This document shows, one piece after another, positions 52,180-61,460 of a stretch of 64,000 nt of DNA. Positions within the stretch are counted from its first letter, which is position 1. Each line of letters begins with the position of its first letter. The DNA lies in contig JAQGJK010000017.1 of assembly GCA_028290665.1 (NCBI GenBank), forward strand, positions 1 to 64,000, in the 5' to 3' direction. Position numbers and translations under genes: made by a program. The DNA is from Devosia sp. Lineage in GTDB: Bacteria; Pseudomonadota; Alphaproteobacteria; Rhizobiales; Devosiaceae. The notes below the pieces were generated by a model. The model saw only the letters and a program-made list of their open reading frames with translations, had not been told where the DNA came from and ran no database searches.

Positions 52180-53103
52180 TTAGCTGATATAAATGTCAAG
52201 GTTCGTCAGCGTCGGAATATCGCCGGAAAAATTATCGAGCGCCACGATTGCCTGGCGTACAATACTTCCGCTGCCATCAGGATCATAATAGAGGACGCCA
52301 TTGTTGAAATTGTAAATAATACGATCAGTGCCATCTACCGAGTCACCTGTCCCCAATACCTTGAAGGCCGAGGACGAGAGCGTGCCAGTCGCCAGGCCCA
52401 GCGCGGTGAAGATGGCGTTGTCAAGCTTGATAGTGTCGTCGACTCCACGGAAGTCACCGATGTGGTCGAAGTTTCCGGGAAGAGCGGTATCGAACGCAAA
52501 ATAATCCAACCCGTCATCACCGTACAGATAGTCGTTGCCAAGGCCGCCATTGAGGGTGTCGTTGCCGGCGCCGCCTCGAACTTCATCGGCACCTTTAAAA
52601 CCGTTCAACTGATCATTGAAATCCGATCCGAATAGATCGTCCGCATATGTACTCCCAATAATCTTTACGCCGGACGTTGTCATTGCGGCATCGACGACCA
52701 GATGGTTTGGTTCAAAGTATTTGTTAGAAAAATCGAGAGTACCGCCCGCGCCCTGCAGGAAAAAATGAAATTCTTCACTATTATTATTTATACTAAATTT
52801 CGAAAATCCGCTCAACTGCGTTACAGTCGTAAAAAGATTTTGCGCATCCATGACAAGCTCCTCAATATTACTGATAGACAGTAAACTGTGGAACTCATTA
52901 TTAAATCCAGGTCCGGTCAGGTGAAGCCGGTCATAATTCGCGCCGCCGTCGATGCTGCCGTATTGCCCGACCTGAATATCGAAGGTGTCATTTCCGGCCC
53001 CGCCCTTGAGGGTATCGCTCTCCCCGGCAGCGCCCGAAAAAAAATCGGCGCCGCTGAGGCCGGTCAAGGTATTCGCCGTATTTGTCAGAGTGTAATAAGA
53101 CAT
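52180..53103 (-). CDS. RTX-type calcium-binding protein
   Basis: A 307-residue acidic, Gly/Asp/Asn-rich protein. Nonapeptide Ca2+-binding repeats of GGxGxDxxx type are seen near residue 35 (LKGGAGNDTFD) and residues 165-200 (GADEVRGGAGNDTLNGGLGNDYLYGDDGLD). The C-terminal part resembles a type I secretion signal module (GVLYYDPDGSG). It has no N-terminal signal peptide and no catalytic domain. AAGGAG precedes the ATG. Composition is lower in GC than the flanks. No type I exporter genes are in the window. Confidence 0.85.
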   Translation of the reverse strand: MSYYTLTNTANTLTGLSGADFFSGAAGESDTLKGGAGNDTFDIQVGQYGSIDGGANYDRLHLTGPGFNNEFHSLLSISNIEELVMDAQNLFTTVTQLSGFSKFSINNNSEEFHFFLQGAGGTLDFSNKYFEPNHLVVDAAMTTSGVKIIGSTYADDLFGSDFNDQLNGFKGADEVRGGAGNDTLNGGLGNDYLYGDDGLDYFAFDTALPGNFDHIGDFRGVDDTIKLDNAIFTALGLATGTLSSSAFKVLGTGDSVDGTDRIIYNFNNGVLYYDPDGSGSIVRQAIVALDNFSGDIPTLTNLDIYIS

Positions 53104-53339
53104 GGCTCAGCTCCTTTATTTTGTTGTCAGAATTGACATGGGCCGAACCTAGCACCGGCTGCTGCCAGTGCAAGTGACTTCGGAATTGCAGCGTGAGCCG
53201 CCGGACGTCAAATGCCGTCCGCCGCAAGACCGGTTCAAAGCTCTGCAAGTCTGTCGAGGCGCCTCACGCTAAATGCCTGCGACCATTTGGATCCACAGTT
53301 CATGGGGTCAGTTTGCCAAAGGGTCACGCGATCGATGCC

Positions 53340-53747
53340 AATGGCGGTGTCTCAGGGAACGGTGTGTTCAGTTTTATCGCCGGCGAAGGTGTTTTGTTTG
53401 TCAGCGGGGTCCGTGGCCAACTGCGCTGGGACCAGGTCGATGCCGCAGGGACGGTAAACGATCACACCTATATTTACGGCGACATCGACGGGGAAGGCAC
53501 GGCCGACTTTGCCCTTGATCTGTTGGGGCTGAAGACCCTCACCGCGACGGATTTCGTGCTGCCGGACGGACTGGACCAAGACACCTGCGCTCCCGGTACT
53601 CGTCGCGTTGGCATGCCTCCGACACTTCGCTTGTCGATGTGGATTGAGGCTGGAATGGCCCGAAAGTCGATCCAAAGCTTCGCGGGGCATTCGAACTTGT
53701 CGGTCACGATCGACCGAAAGGGTCACTTGTTCCAACGGCGATCATCG
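53340..53747 (+). pseudogene. chimeric remnant: RTX C-terminal module joined to tyrosine recombinase tail
   Basis: One open frame (53193-53858) joins two unrelated remnants. About 53340-53561 encodes an RTX/serralysin-like C-terminal module (GQLRWDQVDAAGTVNDHTYI, then YGDIDGEGTADFALDLLG). About 53631-53747 encodes the end of a phage-type integrase (IEAGMARKSIQSFAGHSNLS, then VTIDRKGHLFQRR). In active integrases the last motif reads DxYGHLF; here the catalytic Tyr is Lys, so it cannot be active. The parts were probably fused by deletions. Confidence 0.75.
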
Positions 53748-53867
53748 ATCGGCCATGGACAAGATTGCCAACGACCTTTTTGCGTGAGAACTCTAGGAAC
53801 TGTCTGTCGGACATGGCGCACAAATCGCGCACGCCCGAAGGAAGACCGCTGTTATTAAGGGTGCTTT

Positions 53868-53916
53868 ACCTGTTTGTGATCAGGGGGGCGGGGTCGTGTC
53901 CCTCTGCCGGCACCAT
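53868..53916 (+). pseudogene. tRNA-Thr 3'-half remnant (attR)
   Basis: Aligns with the second half of tRNA-Thr from acctg(a)tttgt through the encoded CCA, with a few substitutions and gaps in the anticodon and T arms. The last 19 bases are identical to the intact tRNA. It lacks the 5' half and cannot be functional. Confidence 0.85.
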
Positions 53917-53931
53917 TGGGGATTTCGTGCC

Positions 53932-55185
53932 ATGCGTTCGTTGAGCCGCCTGATCATCGTCGTGGCCGTATTTGCAGCCGTTACGCCAGCTTGGGCGCAG
54001 CAGGCGCCGCGCAGCAACCCCGAGACCGGAGCAGCGAGCGAGGTCGGCCCGTCGACGGCGGAGGGCGGCAGCGCTCCGGTCGGCTACGCTGCGATCAGCG
54101 CCGAGGCTTTCGAGCGTATGACCGTGCTGGCGAATGCCGGCGATCCGGTCGCCGCCATGGTGCTGGCGCGTGAACTGGTCGAGCCGGGCCGGCCGATGGA
54201 CGACATGGTCAAGGCGGTGGCGTATCTTGAAACCGCTGCCGCGGCGGGTAATCTTGCGGCGCACACCATGCTTGGGGTGATCTACGTCACAGGCGTTGGA
54301 CCGATCGCGGCGGATGAAACCAAGGCGGTCACCCATTTGGACCTCGCGGCGCAAGCGGGCGACAATGGCGCCCGGCGGAATTTTGCCGACCTGCTGCTGC
54401 GCCGGGGCGAAGCGGGGGATGCGGACCGCGCAATCGTGCTGCTGACCGACGCGCTGATGACCGGAGATCTCGATGCGGCGATTGATCTCGCCGAGATTTA
54501 TGCCATCGGCAACATCGTCCCGGGCGATGGGCTGAAGGCGCGCGACCTTTATGAACTGGCGATCGTCGGTGACTATACGGTGGCGCTGAGGGGGTTGGGC
54601 GATCTCTATCGATATGGAGCGCCGGGGCTGGATATGGACCCGGCGCGGGCTGTGTCGCTCTATCAGCAGGGGTCTGAAAATGGGGATGTCGGCGCCAAGC
54701 AGGCGCTGGCGGAGATGTATTTCTGGGGCGAGGGGGCGGCTGCCAATGTCGAGGCAGGGGTGGCCCTGCTCGAGGAACTGGCGGCGACCGGGCAAACCGG
54801 GGCGCTGGTGCAACTGGGTGATGTGTTCGCCACTGGCGAAGTGACCGAGGCGGACGGCGCGCGCGCGGTGGAATATTACGAGCAGGCAGTTGAGGCCGGT
54901 GAGTTTTCGAGCCTGGTCCGGATCGCCGATCTTTACCGGACTGGAGCGCCGGGGCTGGCGGCGAGTGTTGCCGAGGCGGTGCCGTACTATGCCGAGGCGG
55001 CCGGGGATGGCGACACCTACGCGATGCGTCAGCTGGCGGAAATCCTGATCGATGGTGCCGAGGCGGTGCCGGCCGATCGGGCTCGGGCCGCGGATCTGCT
55101 GCGCAGTGCGGCCGATGCCGGCGATGCGGAGGCGGAAGTGCTGCTGGCCAAGCTGCTGAGTGAGGGCGAGCGGCCGGCGCCGTAA
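53932..55185 (+). CDS. exported Sel1-repeat protein
   Basis: A 417-residue protein with a signal peptide (SLIIVVAVFAAVTPAWAQ region) and then about nine Sel1-like helical repeats, with patterns such as AAAAGNLAAHTMLGVIYVTGVG, DLYRYGAPGLDMDPARAVSLY and EYYEQAVEAGEFSSLVRIAD. Such solenoids mediate protein contacts in the periplasm. It begins 15 bp after attR, so its original promoter may have been displaced by the element. The epimerase gene follows by 11 bp. Confidence 0.88.
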   Translation: MRSLSRLIIVVAVFAAVTPAWAQQAPRSNPETGAASEVGPSTAEGGSAPVGYAAISAEAFERMTVLANAGDPVAAMVLARELVEPGRPMDDMVKAVAYLETAAAAGNLAAHTMLGVIYVTGVGPIAADETKAVTHLDLAAQAGDNGARRNFADLLLRRGEAGDADRAIVLLTDALMTGDLDAAIDLAEIYAIGNIVPGDGLKARDLYELAIVGDYTVALRGLGDLYRYGAPGLDMDPARAVSLYQQGSENGDVGAKQALAEMYFWGEGAAANVEAGVALLEELAATGQTGALVQLGDVFATGEVTEADGARAVEYYEQAVEAGEFSSLVRIADLYRTGAPGLAASVAEAVPYYAEAAGDGDTYAMRQLAEILIDGAEAVPADRARAADLLRSAADAGDAEAEVLLAKLLSEGERPAP

Positions 55186-55196
55186 GGGAAACGGCG

Positions 55197-56213
55197 ATGC
55201 GGATTGCCGTCACTGGCGTTGCCGGCTTCATCGGGTACCATCTGGCGAGACGCCTGCTGGCGGATGGGCATCAGATCCTGGGCTATGACGGGGTAACCCC
55301 TTATTACGATGTCGGGTTGAAGCGGGCGCGACTGGCACGGCTGCTGGCGGCGTCGGACTTTGGTTTCGTCGAAGCGATGCTGGAGGATCGCGGTCGGCTG
55401 GCAGCGGAATTCTCGGCGTTCAAGCCAAAGATCATCATCCATCTCGCGGCACAGGCGGGGGTTCGGTACAGCATCGAGCATCCAGAAGCCTATCTGTCGA
55501 GCAATCTCGATGGGCTGTTCGCGGTGCTTGAAGCCGCGCGGATGGCAAGGCCTGAACATCTGTTATTGGCGTCAAGCAGTTCGATCTATGGCGCCAATGC
55601 GTCACTGCCATTCCGGGAAACCGACCGCACCGACTTCCCCGTGTCACTCTATGCCGCGACGAAAAAGGCTGGCGAGGCGATGGCGCACTCGCACAGCCAA
55701 CTGTGGGGCGTGCCGACGACCTGCTTCCGGTTTTTCACCGTCTACGGACCGTGGGGACGCCCGGACATGGCGCTGTTCAAGTTCACCGCGGCGATGCTCG
55801 GCGGCCAGCCGATCGATATTTATGGCCGCGGTCGGATGCGCCGGGATTTCACCTATGTCGATGATTTGATTGAGGCGATCGTCCGGCTGGTGCCGGTGCG
55901 GCCGGAGGTTGGAAAGCCGGAAAATGCGGGGGATTCGCTGTCGCCGGTAGCGGCGTGGCGGACGGTCAATATCGCCGGCGGGGCGCCAGTAGGATTGCTG
56001 GAGTTCGTCGAAGCAATCGAGGCCGCAACTGGACGGACGGCGCAGAAGGTGATGCTGCCGATGCAGCCGGGTGACGTGGCGGAAACTTGGGCCGATGCGT
56101 CACTGCTGCAGGCGCTGACCGGGTATCTCCCGGCCACGCCGGTGGCGGTGGGAGTCGAGGCGTTCGTCGCGTGGTATCGTCAGTGGATCGCGGAGCAAGG
56201 GTCGAATGGCTAG
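55197..56213 (+). CDS. NAD-dependent epimerase, UDP-glucuronate 4-epimerase-like
   Basis: A 338-residue extended SDR. The NAD motif is GVAGFIGYHLARRLL, then HLAAQAGVRYSIEHP and the catalytic SSSIYG / YAATKKAGE (YxxxK). DFTYVDDLIEAIVRL is typical of nucleotide-sugar epimerases, and overall motifs fit UDP-glucuronate 4-epimerase (LspL/GAE type), which supplies galacturonic acid to surface polysaccharides. Overlaps the DUF1345 gene by 8 bp. Confidence 0.87.
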   Translation: MRIAVTGVAGFIGYHLARRLLADGHQILGYDGVTPYYDVGLKRARLARLLAASDFGFVEAMLEDRGRLAAEFSAFKPKIIIHLAAQAGVRYSIEHPEAYLSSNLDGLFAVLEAARMARPEHLLLASSSSIYGANASLPFRETDRTDFPVSLYAATKKAGEAMAHSHSQLWGVPTTCFRFFTVYGPWGRPDMALFKFTAAMLGGQPIDIYGRGRMRRDFTYVDDLIEAIVRLVPVRPEVGKPENAGDSLSPVAAWRTVNIAGGAPVGLLEFVEAIEAATGRTAQKVMLPMQPGDVAETWADASLLQALTGYLPATPVAVGVEAFVAWYRQWIAEQGSNG

Positions 56214-56928
56214 GCAGCCGACAAAACGCGCGACAGCGAAGGCAACATCGAAATCGGCGCCGGCGAGGAAGCCGAAAGGCGGAATTCTGCATCGGCGGCA
56301 TGGACCGTTTGTCATGGCGTCGGCGCTCGGGGCAATCGCGACGGCGATCGCTGCGCTGTTCTTTCCGGCCTATGCTATCGGCATTGGCGCGGATGTGATG
56401 TTTGCTACTTATCTGGCGGTGATGGCATTCAATCTGCCGCGGCTGACTCCGGCGTTCCTCCGGGAACACGCCCAGGACGAGGACACGCCTCCGCTCGCGA
56501 TTTTCCTCGTGGTGCTCGGCGTGGTGGCGGTGTCGACGGTGTTCCTGTTCCTCGTGCTCAACGATGCGAGCCATGCCGATATGGGCAAGGTGCTGATCAG
56601 CGTGACCTCGGTGGTGCTTGGGTGGTTCACCGTCCACACCATGGCGGCGATGCATTATGCGTTCGAGTTCTACGAGGACCCGAGCGCCAGCGGCGATGGG
56701 CCGGGCGAGGCGGTCGGGGGACTTAATTTCCCCGGCACCGACGATCCAGATGGAGTGGCGTTCCTCTATTTTTCCTACGTCATTGGCATGACGGCGCAAG
56801 TTTCAGACGTCAGTATTACCAGCCGCAAGATGCGCGCCATCGCGACAATGCACAGCATATTTGCGTTCTTTTTCAACACCGTGATCGTGGCGGCGACGAT
56901 CAACATCGTGGTTTCGCTCGGCAGCTGA
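56206..56928 (+). CDS. DUF1345 family membrane protein
   Basis: A 240-residue protein with a basic N-terminal tail and about five membrane spans, such as [40 protein letters not shown] and [20 protein letters not shown]. The motif [20 protein letters not shown] is characteristic of DUF1345. Function unknown. It overlaps the epimerase stop by 8 bp. Confidence 0.87.
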   Translation: MARQPTKRATAKATSKSAPARKPKGGILHRRHGPFVMASALGAIATAIAALFFPAYAIGIGADVMFATYLAVMAFNLPRLTPAFLREHAQDEDTPPLAIFLVVLGVVAVSTVFLFLVLNDASHADMGKVLISVTSVVLGWFTVHTMAAMHYAFEFYEDPSASGDGPGEAVGGLNFPGTDDPDGVAFLYFSYVIGMTAQVSDVSITSRKMRAIATMHSIFAFFFNTVIVAATINIVVSLGS

Positions 56929-56989
56929 ACTTGCGTACTGGCGGTTCGCGTGGCACCCGTTGGGCAGTTATTTGCGGAGACCAGATGCC

Positions 56990-58117
56990 ATGAAAACTCG
57001 CGCCGCAGTGGCCGTGCAGGCCGGCAGGCCGCTTGAAATCCTTGATGTCGACCTCGAAGGCCCGAAGGCCGGTGAGGTGATGGTCGAGATCAAGGCGACG
57101 GGGATTTGCCATACCGACGATTTCACGTTGTCCGGCGCCGATCCCGAGGGGTTGTTTCCGGCGATTCTCGGCCATGAGGGCGCGGGGATCGTCGTCGAGG
57201 TCGGGGCGGGGGTGACGAGCGTCCGGCCGGGGGACCACGTCATTCCGCTGTATACGCCGGAGTGCCGGGAGTGTGCGGCGTGCCTCAGCCGCAAGACCAA
57301 CCTCTGTACGGCGATCCGGTCGACGCAGGGGCAGGGGCTGATGCCGGACGGGACGTCGCGGTTTTCGCTCGATGGGCAGAAACTGCACCACTACATGGGC
57401 TGTTCGACGTTCTCGAACTTCACCGTGCTGCCGGAGATTGCAGTCGCAAAGATCAACCCCGACGCAGCGTTCGACAAGGTCTGCTACATCGGCTGCGGCG
57501 TGACCACGGGTGTCGGCGCGGTGATCAACACCGCCAAGGTCGAAATCGGCGCGACTGCAATCGTGTTCGGGCTCGGCGGTATCGGCCTCAATGTGATCCA
57601 GGGGCTGCGGCTGGCCGGGGCCGACATGATCATCGGCGTCGACCTCAATCCGGCAAAGCAGGCCTGGGGCGAGCGCTTCGGGATGACGCATTTCGTCAAT
57701 CCGAGCGAAGTCGGCGGCGAGCTGGTGCCGTACCTGGTCAATTTGACGAAGCGCGGCAACGACACTTTCGGGGGTGCCGACTACACCTTCGACTGCACCG
57801 GCAACACCAATGTGATGCGGCAGGCGCTGGAAGCCAGCCATCGCGGCTGGGGCAAATCGGTGGTGATCGGCGTCGCCGGCGCGGGTCAGGAAATTTCGAC
57901 GCGGCCGTTCCAACTGGTAACCGGCCGGACTTGGATGGGTACGGCGTTCGGCGGGGCGCGGGGGCGCACCGACGTGCCGAAAATCGTCGATTGGTACATG
58001 TCGGGCAAGATCGAGATCGATCCGATGATCACTCATCTGCTGCGACTCGAAGACATCAATCGCGGTTTCGAGCTGATGCGTTCGGGCGAAAGCATCCGGA
58101 GCGTGGTGGTTTATTGA
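56990..58117 (+). CDS. frmA: S-(hydroxymethyl)glutathione dehydrogenase / class III alcohol dehydrogenase
   Basis: Oxidises the glutathione adduct of formaldehyde and acts on S-nitrosoglutathione. The 375-residue product has the catalytic zinc ligands in GICHTDD and GHEGAGIV, the structural zinc cysteines in [15 protein letters not shown], the class III segment [16 protein letters not shown], and [13 protein letters not shown]. The NAD motif is GLGGIGLN. No S-formylglutathione hydrolase gene lies nearby. ATG at 56990 was chosen. Confidence 0.95.
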   Translation: MKTRAAVAVQAGRPLEILDVDLEGPKAGEVMVEIKATGICHTDDFTLSGADPEGLFPAILGHEGAGIVVEVGAGVTSVRPGDHVIPLYTPECRECAACLSRKTNLCTAIRSTQGQGLMPDGTSRFSLDGQKLHHYMGCSTFSNFTVLPEIAVAKINPDAAFDKVCYIGCGVTTGVGAVINTAKVEIGATAIVFGLGGIGLNVIQGLRLAGADMIIGVDLNPAKQAWGERFGMTHFVNPSEVGGELVPYLVNLTKRGNDTFGGADYTFDCTGNTNVMRQALEASHRGWGKSVVIGVAGAGQEISTRPFQLVTGRTWMGTAFGGARGRTDVPKIVDWYMSGKIEIDPMITHLLRLEDINRGFELMRSGESIRSVVVY

Positions 58118-58196
58118 GCAGCGACGGCCAGCATGAGCCGCGCCGCAACCCGAGACTTGAGCAGGACTAAACAACGAAAACTGAGGAGATTTCGGA

Positions 58197-59414
58197 ATGA
58201 AGTCATTGAGATGTGCCGGGTTGGCTGCGGCGATGGGGCTTGGCTTGTCGTTGGCTGCATGCCAGCAACCCGCACCACCTCCACCGCCGCCCCAGGAGGT
58301 TATGCAGCCGCCGGTTGAAGCGCCTGCGGTGACGCCGGCAGTCGAGGCGCCCGCACCGGTGGTCGAGCCGGTGCCGGCTCCGGCGGCTGAGGCGGAAGTG
58401 GCGCCCGCACCTGAAGCTCAGGCCGTAGTGGCGCCGGCTCCTGCGGACGCACCCGCGATGACGGCGGAGGCCCCGGCTCCCGCAGTTCCGGCTGTCGAGG
58501 TCCCGGTGGCCGATTCGCCGGCGACGACGGCGGAGGCTTCGGCTCCGGCAGTCGAGGCGCCTGCTGCAGATGCCCCGGCGACGACGGCCCAAGCTCCTGC
58601 GCCTGGAGTCGAAGCCCCTGTAGCAGATGCGCCCGCGATGACGGCGGAAGCGGTTGTGCCGGCGATCGAAGCGCCGGTCGGCGACGCCCCGGGAGTGACG
58701 GTGGAAGCTCCGACTGCCGAATCGCCGCCGATTTCGGCCGAGACGCCGCCGGTTGAACCGATAACTGCGCCGACAACGGCCGAGGCGCCCGCGCCGGATG
58801 CTCCTGCTATGACGGCAGAGACCCCGGCTGCAGAGCCTGAGGCACCGGCGATGAGTGCCGAATCGCCTGCGGCTGAAGCAGCCGCTCCGGCAATGACGGC
58901 TGACGCTCCCTCCGAGACACCCGCAACGAGTGCCGAGGTTCCAGCAATGAGCGCTGAGGCTCCGGCGGCAGAGCCAGAAGCTCCTGCGATGACTGTCGAA
59001 GCTCCAGCCGTCGAGGCGCCGGCGATGGAGGCAGCCGCTCCGGCCGGCCCCGGGACGCTGGCGTCGAGCGGGCTAAAGCCCGCAACCAGCGCTGCCGCGC
59101 TTGCGGCAAGTGCTGAAGGGGCGGCGGGCTATGTCGGCGTGTGGGCCACTAGTGCGGCTGGCTGCGCCTTGATCGACCAGGGGGATTACGCCGACTTCGC
59201 GGTGATCCTCGATTCGGCGATCGTCGCCGACGGCAAGATCTGCACGTCGACGCCGACCACCACCGGGACGACGACTTCGATCGCCGCGGTTTGCGGCGTC
59301 GGTGAAGCCGCTACGGCCGAAACGTTCAGCATCGAGACTACGAGTGCCAACGCCATTTCGCTGACGCCAGCGAGTGGCGAGCCCAAGGCGCTGGTTCGCT
59401 GCACGCAGCCGTAA
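58197..59414 (+). CDS. repetitive Ala/Pro/Glu-rich lipoprotein
   Basis: A 405-residue lipoprotein. The lipobox LSLAAC ends the signal peptide. Residues about 24-290 are a low-complexity array of degenerate units such as APAMTAEAPA. The folded C-terminal domain (AAGYVGVWATSAAGCALIDQ, then ICTSTPTTTGT) has three cysteines and resembles small beta-barrel inhibitor or META-like domains, but I cannot name it. The Pro-rich stalk could span the periplasm or cell wall. A terminator follows. Confidence 0.8.
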   Translation: MKSLRCAGLAAAMGLGLSLAACQQPAPPPPPPQEVMQPPVEAPAVTPAVEAPAPVVEPVPAPAAEAEVAPAPEAQAVVAPAPADAPAMTAEAPAPAVPAVEVPVADSPATTAEASAPAVEAPAADAPATTAQAPAPGVEAPVADAPAMTAEAVVPAIEAPVGDAPGVTVEAPTAESPPISAETPPVEPITAPTTAEAPAPDAPAMTAETPAAEPEAPAMSAESPAAEAAAPAMTADAPSETPATSAEVPAMSAEAPAAEPEAPAMTVEAPAVEAPAMEAAAPAGPGTLASSGLKPATSAAALAASAEGAAGYVGVWATSAAGCALIDQGDYADFAVILDSAIVADGKICTSTPTTTGTTTSIAAVCGVGEAATAETFSIETTSANAISLTPASGEPKALVRCTQP

Positions 59415-59433
59415 CGGCCTGGGAAGAAAAGTG

Positions 59434-59463
59434 GCCGGCGTCCTGCGAGGCGCCGGCTTTTTT
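59434..59463 (+). terminator. intrinsic terminator after the lipoprotein gene
   Basis: GCCGGCG (59434-59440) pairs with CGCCGGC (59451-59457), followed directly by six T residues. Confidence 0.88.
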
Positions 59464-59543
59464 GTGCGCAGGCGTACGTGGGAGAGCCGCCGGCAAGCGA
59501 ATATTAACCATACTGGGCAATTCTCTAGCCGTCGTCGGACAGA

Positions 59544-60434
59544 GTGTTGGTCGTGGTCGTATTGCGTCTCCTGGTGTGCATGCTGGTGTTGGGAATGGGC
59601 GTTGCGGGCTGCGCCAAGGCACCTGAGCGGCACGAGCTTCGCCTGACAACGAGCGAGTCCCGGTTGATGGACGCAGGGACGACCGGAGCCATCGGTGCTG
59701 TGGGGCCATTCGAGGCGGACCAGCCGATGCCGCCGGTGATCGCACCGCTGGCCGGGCGCACGCTGGCGGTCGGCAAAAGCACAGACCTGATGCTGCGGCC
59801 TGGCGAAGTGGTGCTGAGCTTTGACGATGGTCCGCGCGTCGGCAAGACCCGCGCCATCCTCGATGCGCTCGATGCCTATGGCGTCAAGGGCGTGTTCTTC
59901 ATGGTGGGACAATCGGCGCTGGCGAACCCGAAAATCGTGCAGGAAGTGGCGCTGCGCGGCCATGCCATTGGCACCCACACGCACGATCATGGCGATCTAT
60001 CGGAATTGACACGGCCGGAAGCGCTGGCGGCAATTGCCAAGGGCGAGCAGGAAGTTGCGGCGGCACTGGCGCCGATCGGCCTGCATCCGGACCCATTTTT
60101 CCGGTTTCCGTATTTGTCGAGCACCAGCTTCCTACGGGCCAGCCTCGCGCTCGAAGACCGGGTGATCTTCGGGGTGCAGATCGATTCGAGCGATTACTGG
60201 GATTCGACGCCCGCCGAGGTGCTGAACCGCACGCTGGCGCGGCTCGATGCGGCGGGTGGGGGCATCATCCTGTTCCACGACACGCATGAGCGCACCGTGG
60301 CGATGCTGCCGGATTTCCTCAAGGCGCTGGCGGAGCGCGGCTATGAAGTGGTGTCGGTGGTGCCGACCTCCGACGCGCTCTTCGACCGGCCGCTGCAGGT
60401 CGCAGATTCGGGCTTCCTGCGCGGCGGTTATTAA
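59544..60434 (+). CDS. polysaccharide deacetylase family lipoprotein
   Basis: A 296-residue NodB-homology protein. The N-terminus has a lipobox (LGMGVAGC). Motif 1 is VLSFDDGPR (catalytic and metal Asp), motif 2 THTHDHGD (metal His) and motif 3 RFPYLSS. These enzymes remove N-acetyl groups from peptidoglycan or other polysaccharides in the envelope. GTG at 59544 was taken as start, and nearby in-frame GTG codons are alternatives. It ends 4 bp over the convergent rlmB. Confidence 0.87.
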   Translation: MLVVVVLRLLVCMLVLGMGVAGCAKAPERHELRLTTSESRLMDAGTTGAIGAVGPFEADQPMPPVIAPLAGRTLAVGKSTDLMLRPGEVVLSFDDGPRVGKTRAILDALDAYGVKGVFFMVGQSALANPKIVQEVALRGHAIGTHTHDHGDLSELTRPEALAAIAKGEQEVAAALAPIGLHPDPFFRFPYLSSTSFLRASLALEDRVIFGVQIDSSDYWDSTPAEVLNRTLARLDAAGGGIILFHDTHERTVAMLPDFLKALAERGYEVVSVVPTSDALFDRPLQVADSGFLRGGY

Positions 60435-61186
60435 GACGAACCGGCCGCGGTAACGGCGAACAGGGCGATAGCGGCGGCGTTCGAGACGTTGAGCGACTTG
60501 ATCGGCCCCGGCATGTCGAGCCGGACCATTTCATCGCAGAGTTCACGGGTGCGCTGGCGGAGACCCTTGCCTTCGGCGCCCATCACCACAGCCACCGGGC
60601 CGGTTGCCGTGCGCGGCTTCAACGGCTCGGCTGCCTCTGAGTCGAAGCCGATAACGGTAATGCCACGCTCTTTCAGCTTTTCTAGGGTATCGGCCAGATT
60701 GCGGACCTCGATCAGCGGCACCAGATCGAGCGCGCCGGACGCGGATTTGGCCATCACCCCGGTTTCGCGCGGGGCATGACGCGCCGTGGTGATGACGGCA
60801 TCGGCGCCGAAGGCACAGGCGGTGCGGAGGATGGCGCCGACATTGTGCGGATCGGTGATCTGGTCGAGCACGACGACGAGCCGCAATTGCTTGATGTCGC
60901 TGAGGCCGAAACGCGATACCGGATCGACTTCGAGCGCAGCGCCCTGGTGCACGGCATCATCGCCCAGCAGCTTGTCGAGATCCCGCGGCGTCGTTTCCTG
61001 CATCGGCACGCGACCGATCTCGCCAGTCTCGCGCAGGCGGGACAACGCGTTGGGCGTCACCAGCAGGACGCGCTTTTCGCGCAGTGGATTATCGAGCGCG
61101 GCGCGCACGGTGTGCAGGCCATAAAGATAGACCGGACCCTCGTCGGGATCGTGGCGCGGCCTCGGGGGAAATTTGTTGCGGCTCAT
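60431..61186 (-). CDS. rlmB: 23S rRNA 2'-O-methyltransferase RlmB (TrmH/SpoU family)
   Basis: Methylates a guanosine of 23S rRNA in the peptidyl-transferase region. The 252-residue product has an N-terminal substrate-binding domain (YLYGLHTVRAALDNP) and a SPOUT domain with motif 1 LDQITDPHNVGAILRTA, motif 2 VMGAEGKGLR and motif 3 IKSLNVSNAAAIALF. The ATG at 61186 was chosen; the frame is open upstream into tRNA-Tyr. Confidence 0.93.
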   Translation of the reverse strand: MSRNKFPPRPRHDPDEGPVYLYGLHTVRAALDNPLREKRVLLVTPNALSRLRETGEIGRVPMQETTPRDLDKLLGDDAVHQGAALEVDPVSRFGLSDIKQLRLVVVLDQITDPHNVGAILRTACAFGADAVITTARHAPRETGVMAKSASGALDLVPLIEVRNLADTLEKLKERGITVIGFDSEAAEPLKPRTATGPVAVVMGAEGKGLRQRTRELCDEMVRLDMPGPIKSLNVSNAAAIALFAVTAAGSS

Positions 61187-61331
61187 TTGGTGCGGCTCAT
61201 GGGCTTGGCGTAGCGACTTTGCCGATGGGGAGCAAGGCGTTGTCTGCCATGGGATAAACGGTTGACAGGCTTGGCGACGATCACCATAAAGCCGCGCGAC
61301 GGTGCCAAAACGCCGTCGCTCTCGTCTCGAT

Positions 61332-61416
61332 GGAGGGGTGGGAGAGTGGTTAAATCCGGCAGACTGTAAATCTGCTCGCTTAGCGTACACTGGTTCGAAT
61401 CCAGTCCCCTCCACCA
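61332..61416 (+). tRNA. tRNA-Tyr (anticodon GUA)
   Basis: An 85-nt class II tRNA. Acceptor GGAGGGG pairs with CCCCTCC, the anticodon stem CAGA/TCTG encloses CTGTAAA with GTA, there is a long variable arm, the T arm is CTGGTTCGAATCCAG, and CCA is encoded. Confidence 0.97.
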
Positions 61417-61460
61417 CGACGCTGATGATCGACTCAGATCAGGCCGTTCAGTTGCGGCGG

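Noticed and set aside
53868-53916. A second tRNA-Thr gene
   Set aside because: Only the 3' half is present and the anticodon arm is changed, so it is an attachment-site remnant.
56900-58174. A 424-codon minus-strand frame
   Set aside because: Antisense to the class III alcohol dehydrogenase, which is complete on the plus strand.
58270-59070. Possible CRISPR-like or tandem DNA repeats
   Set aside because: The repeats are in-frame degenerate codons for an Ala/Pro/Glu-rich protein, without constant repeat length or unique spacers.
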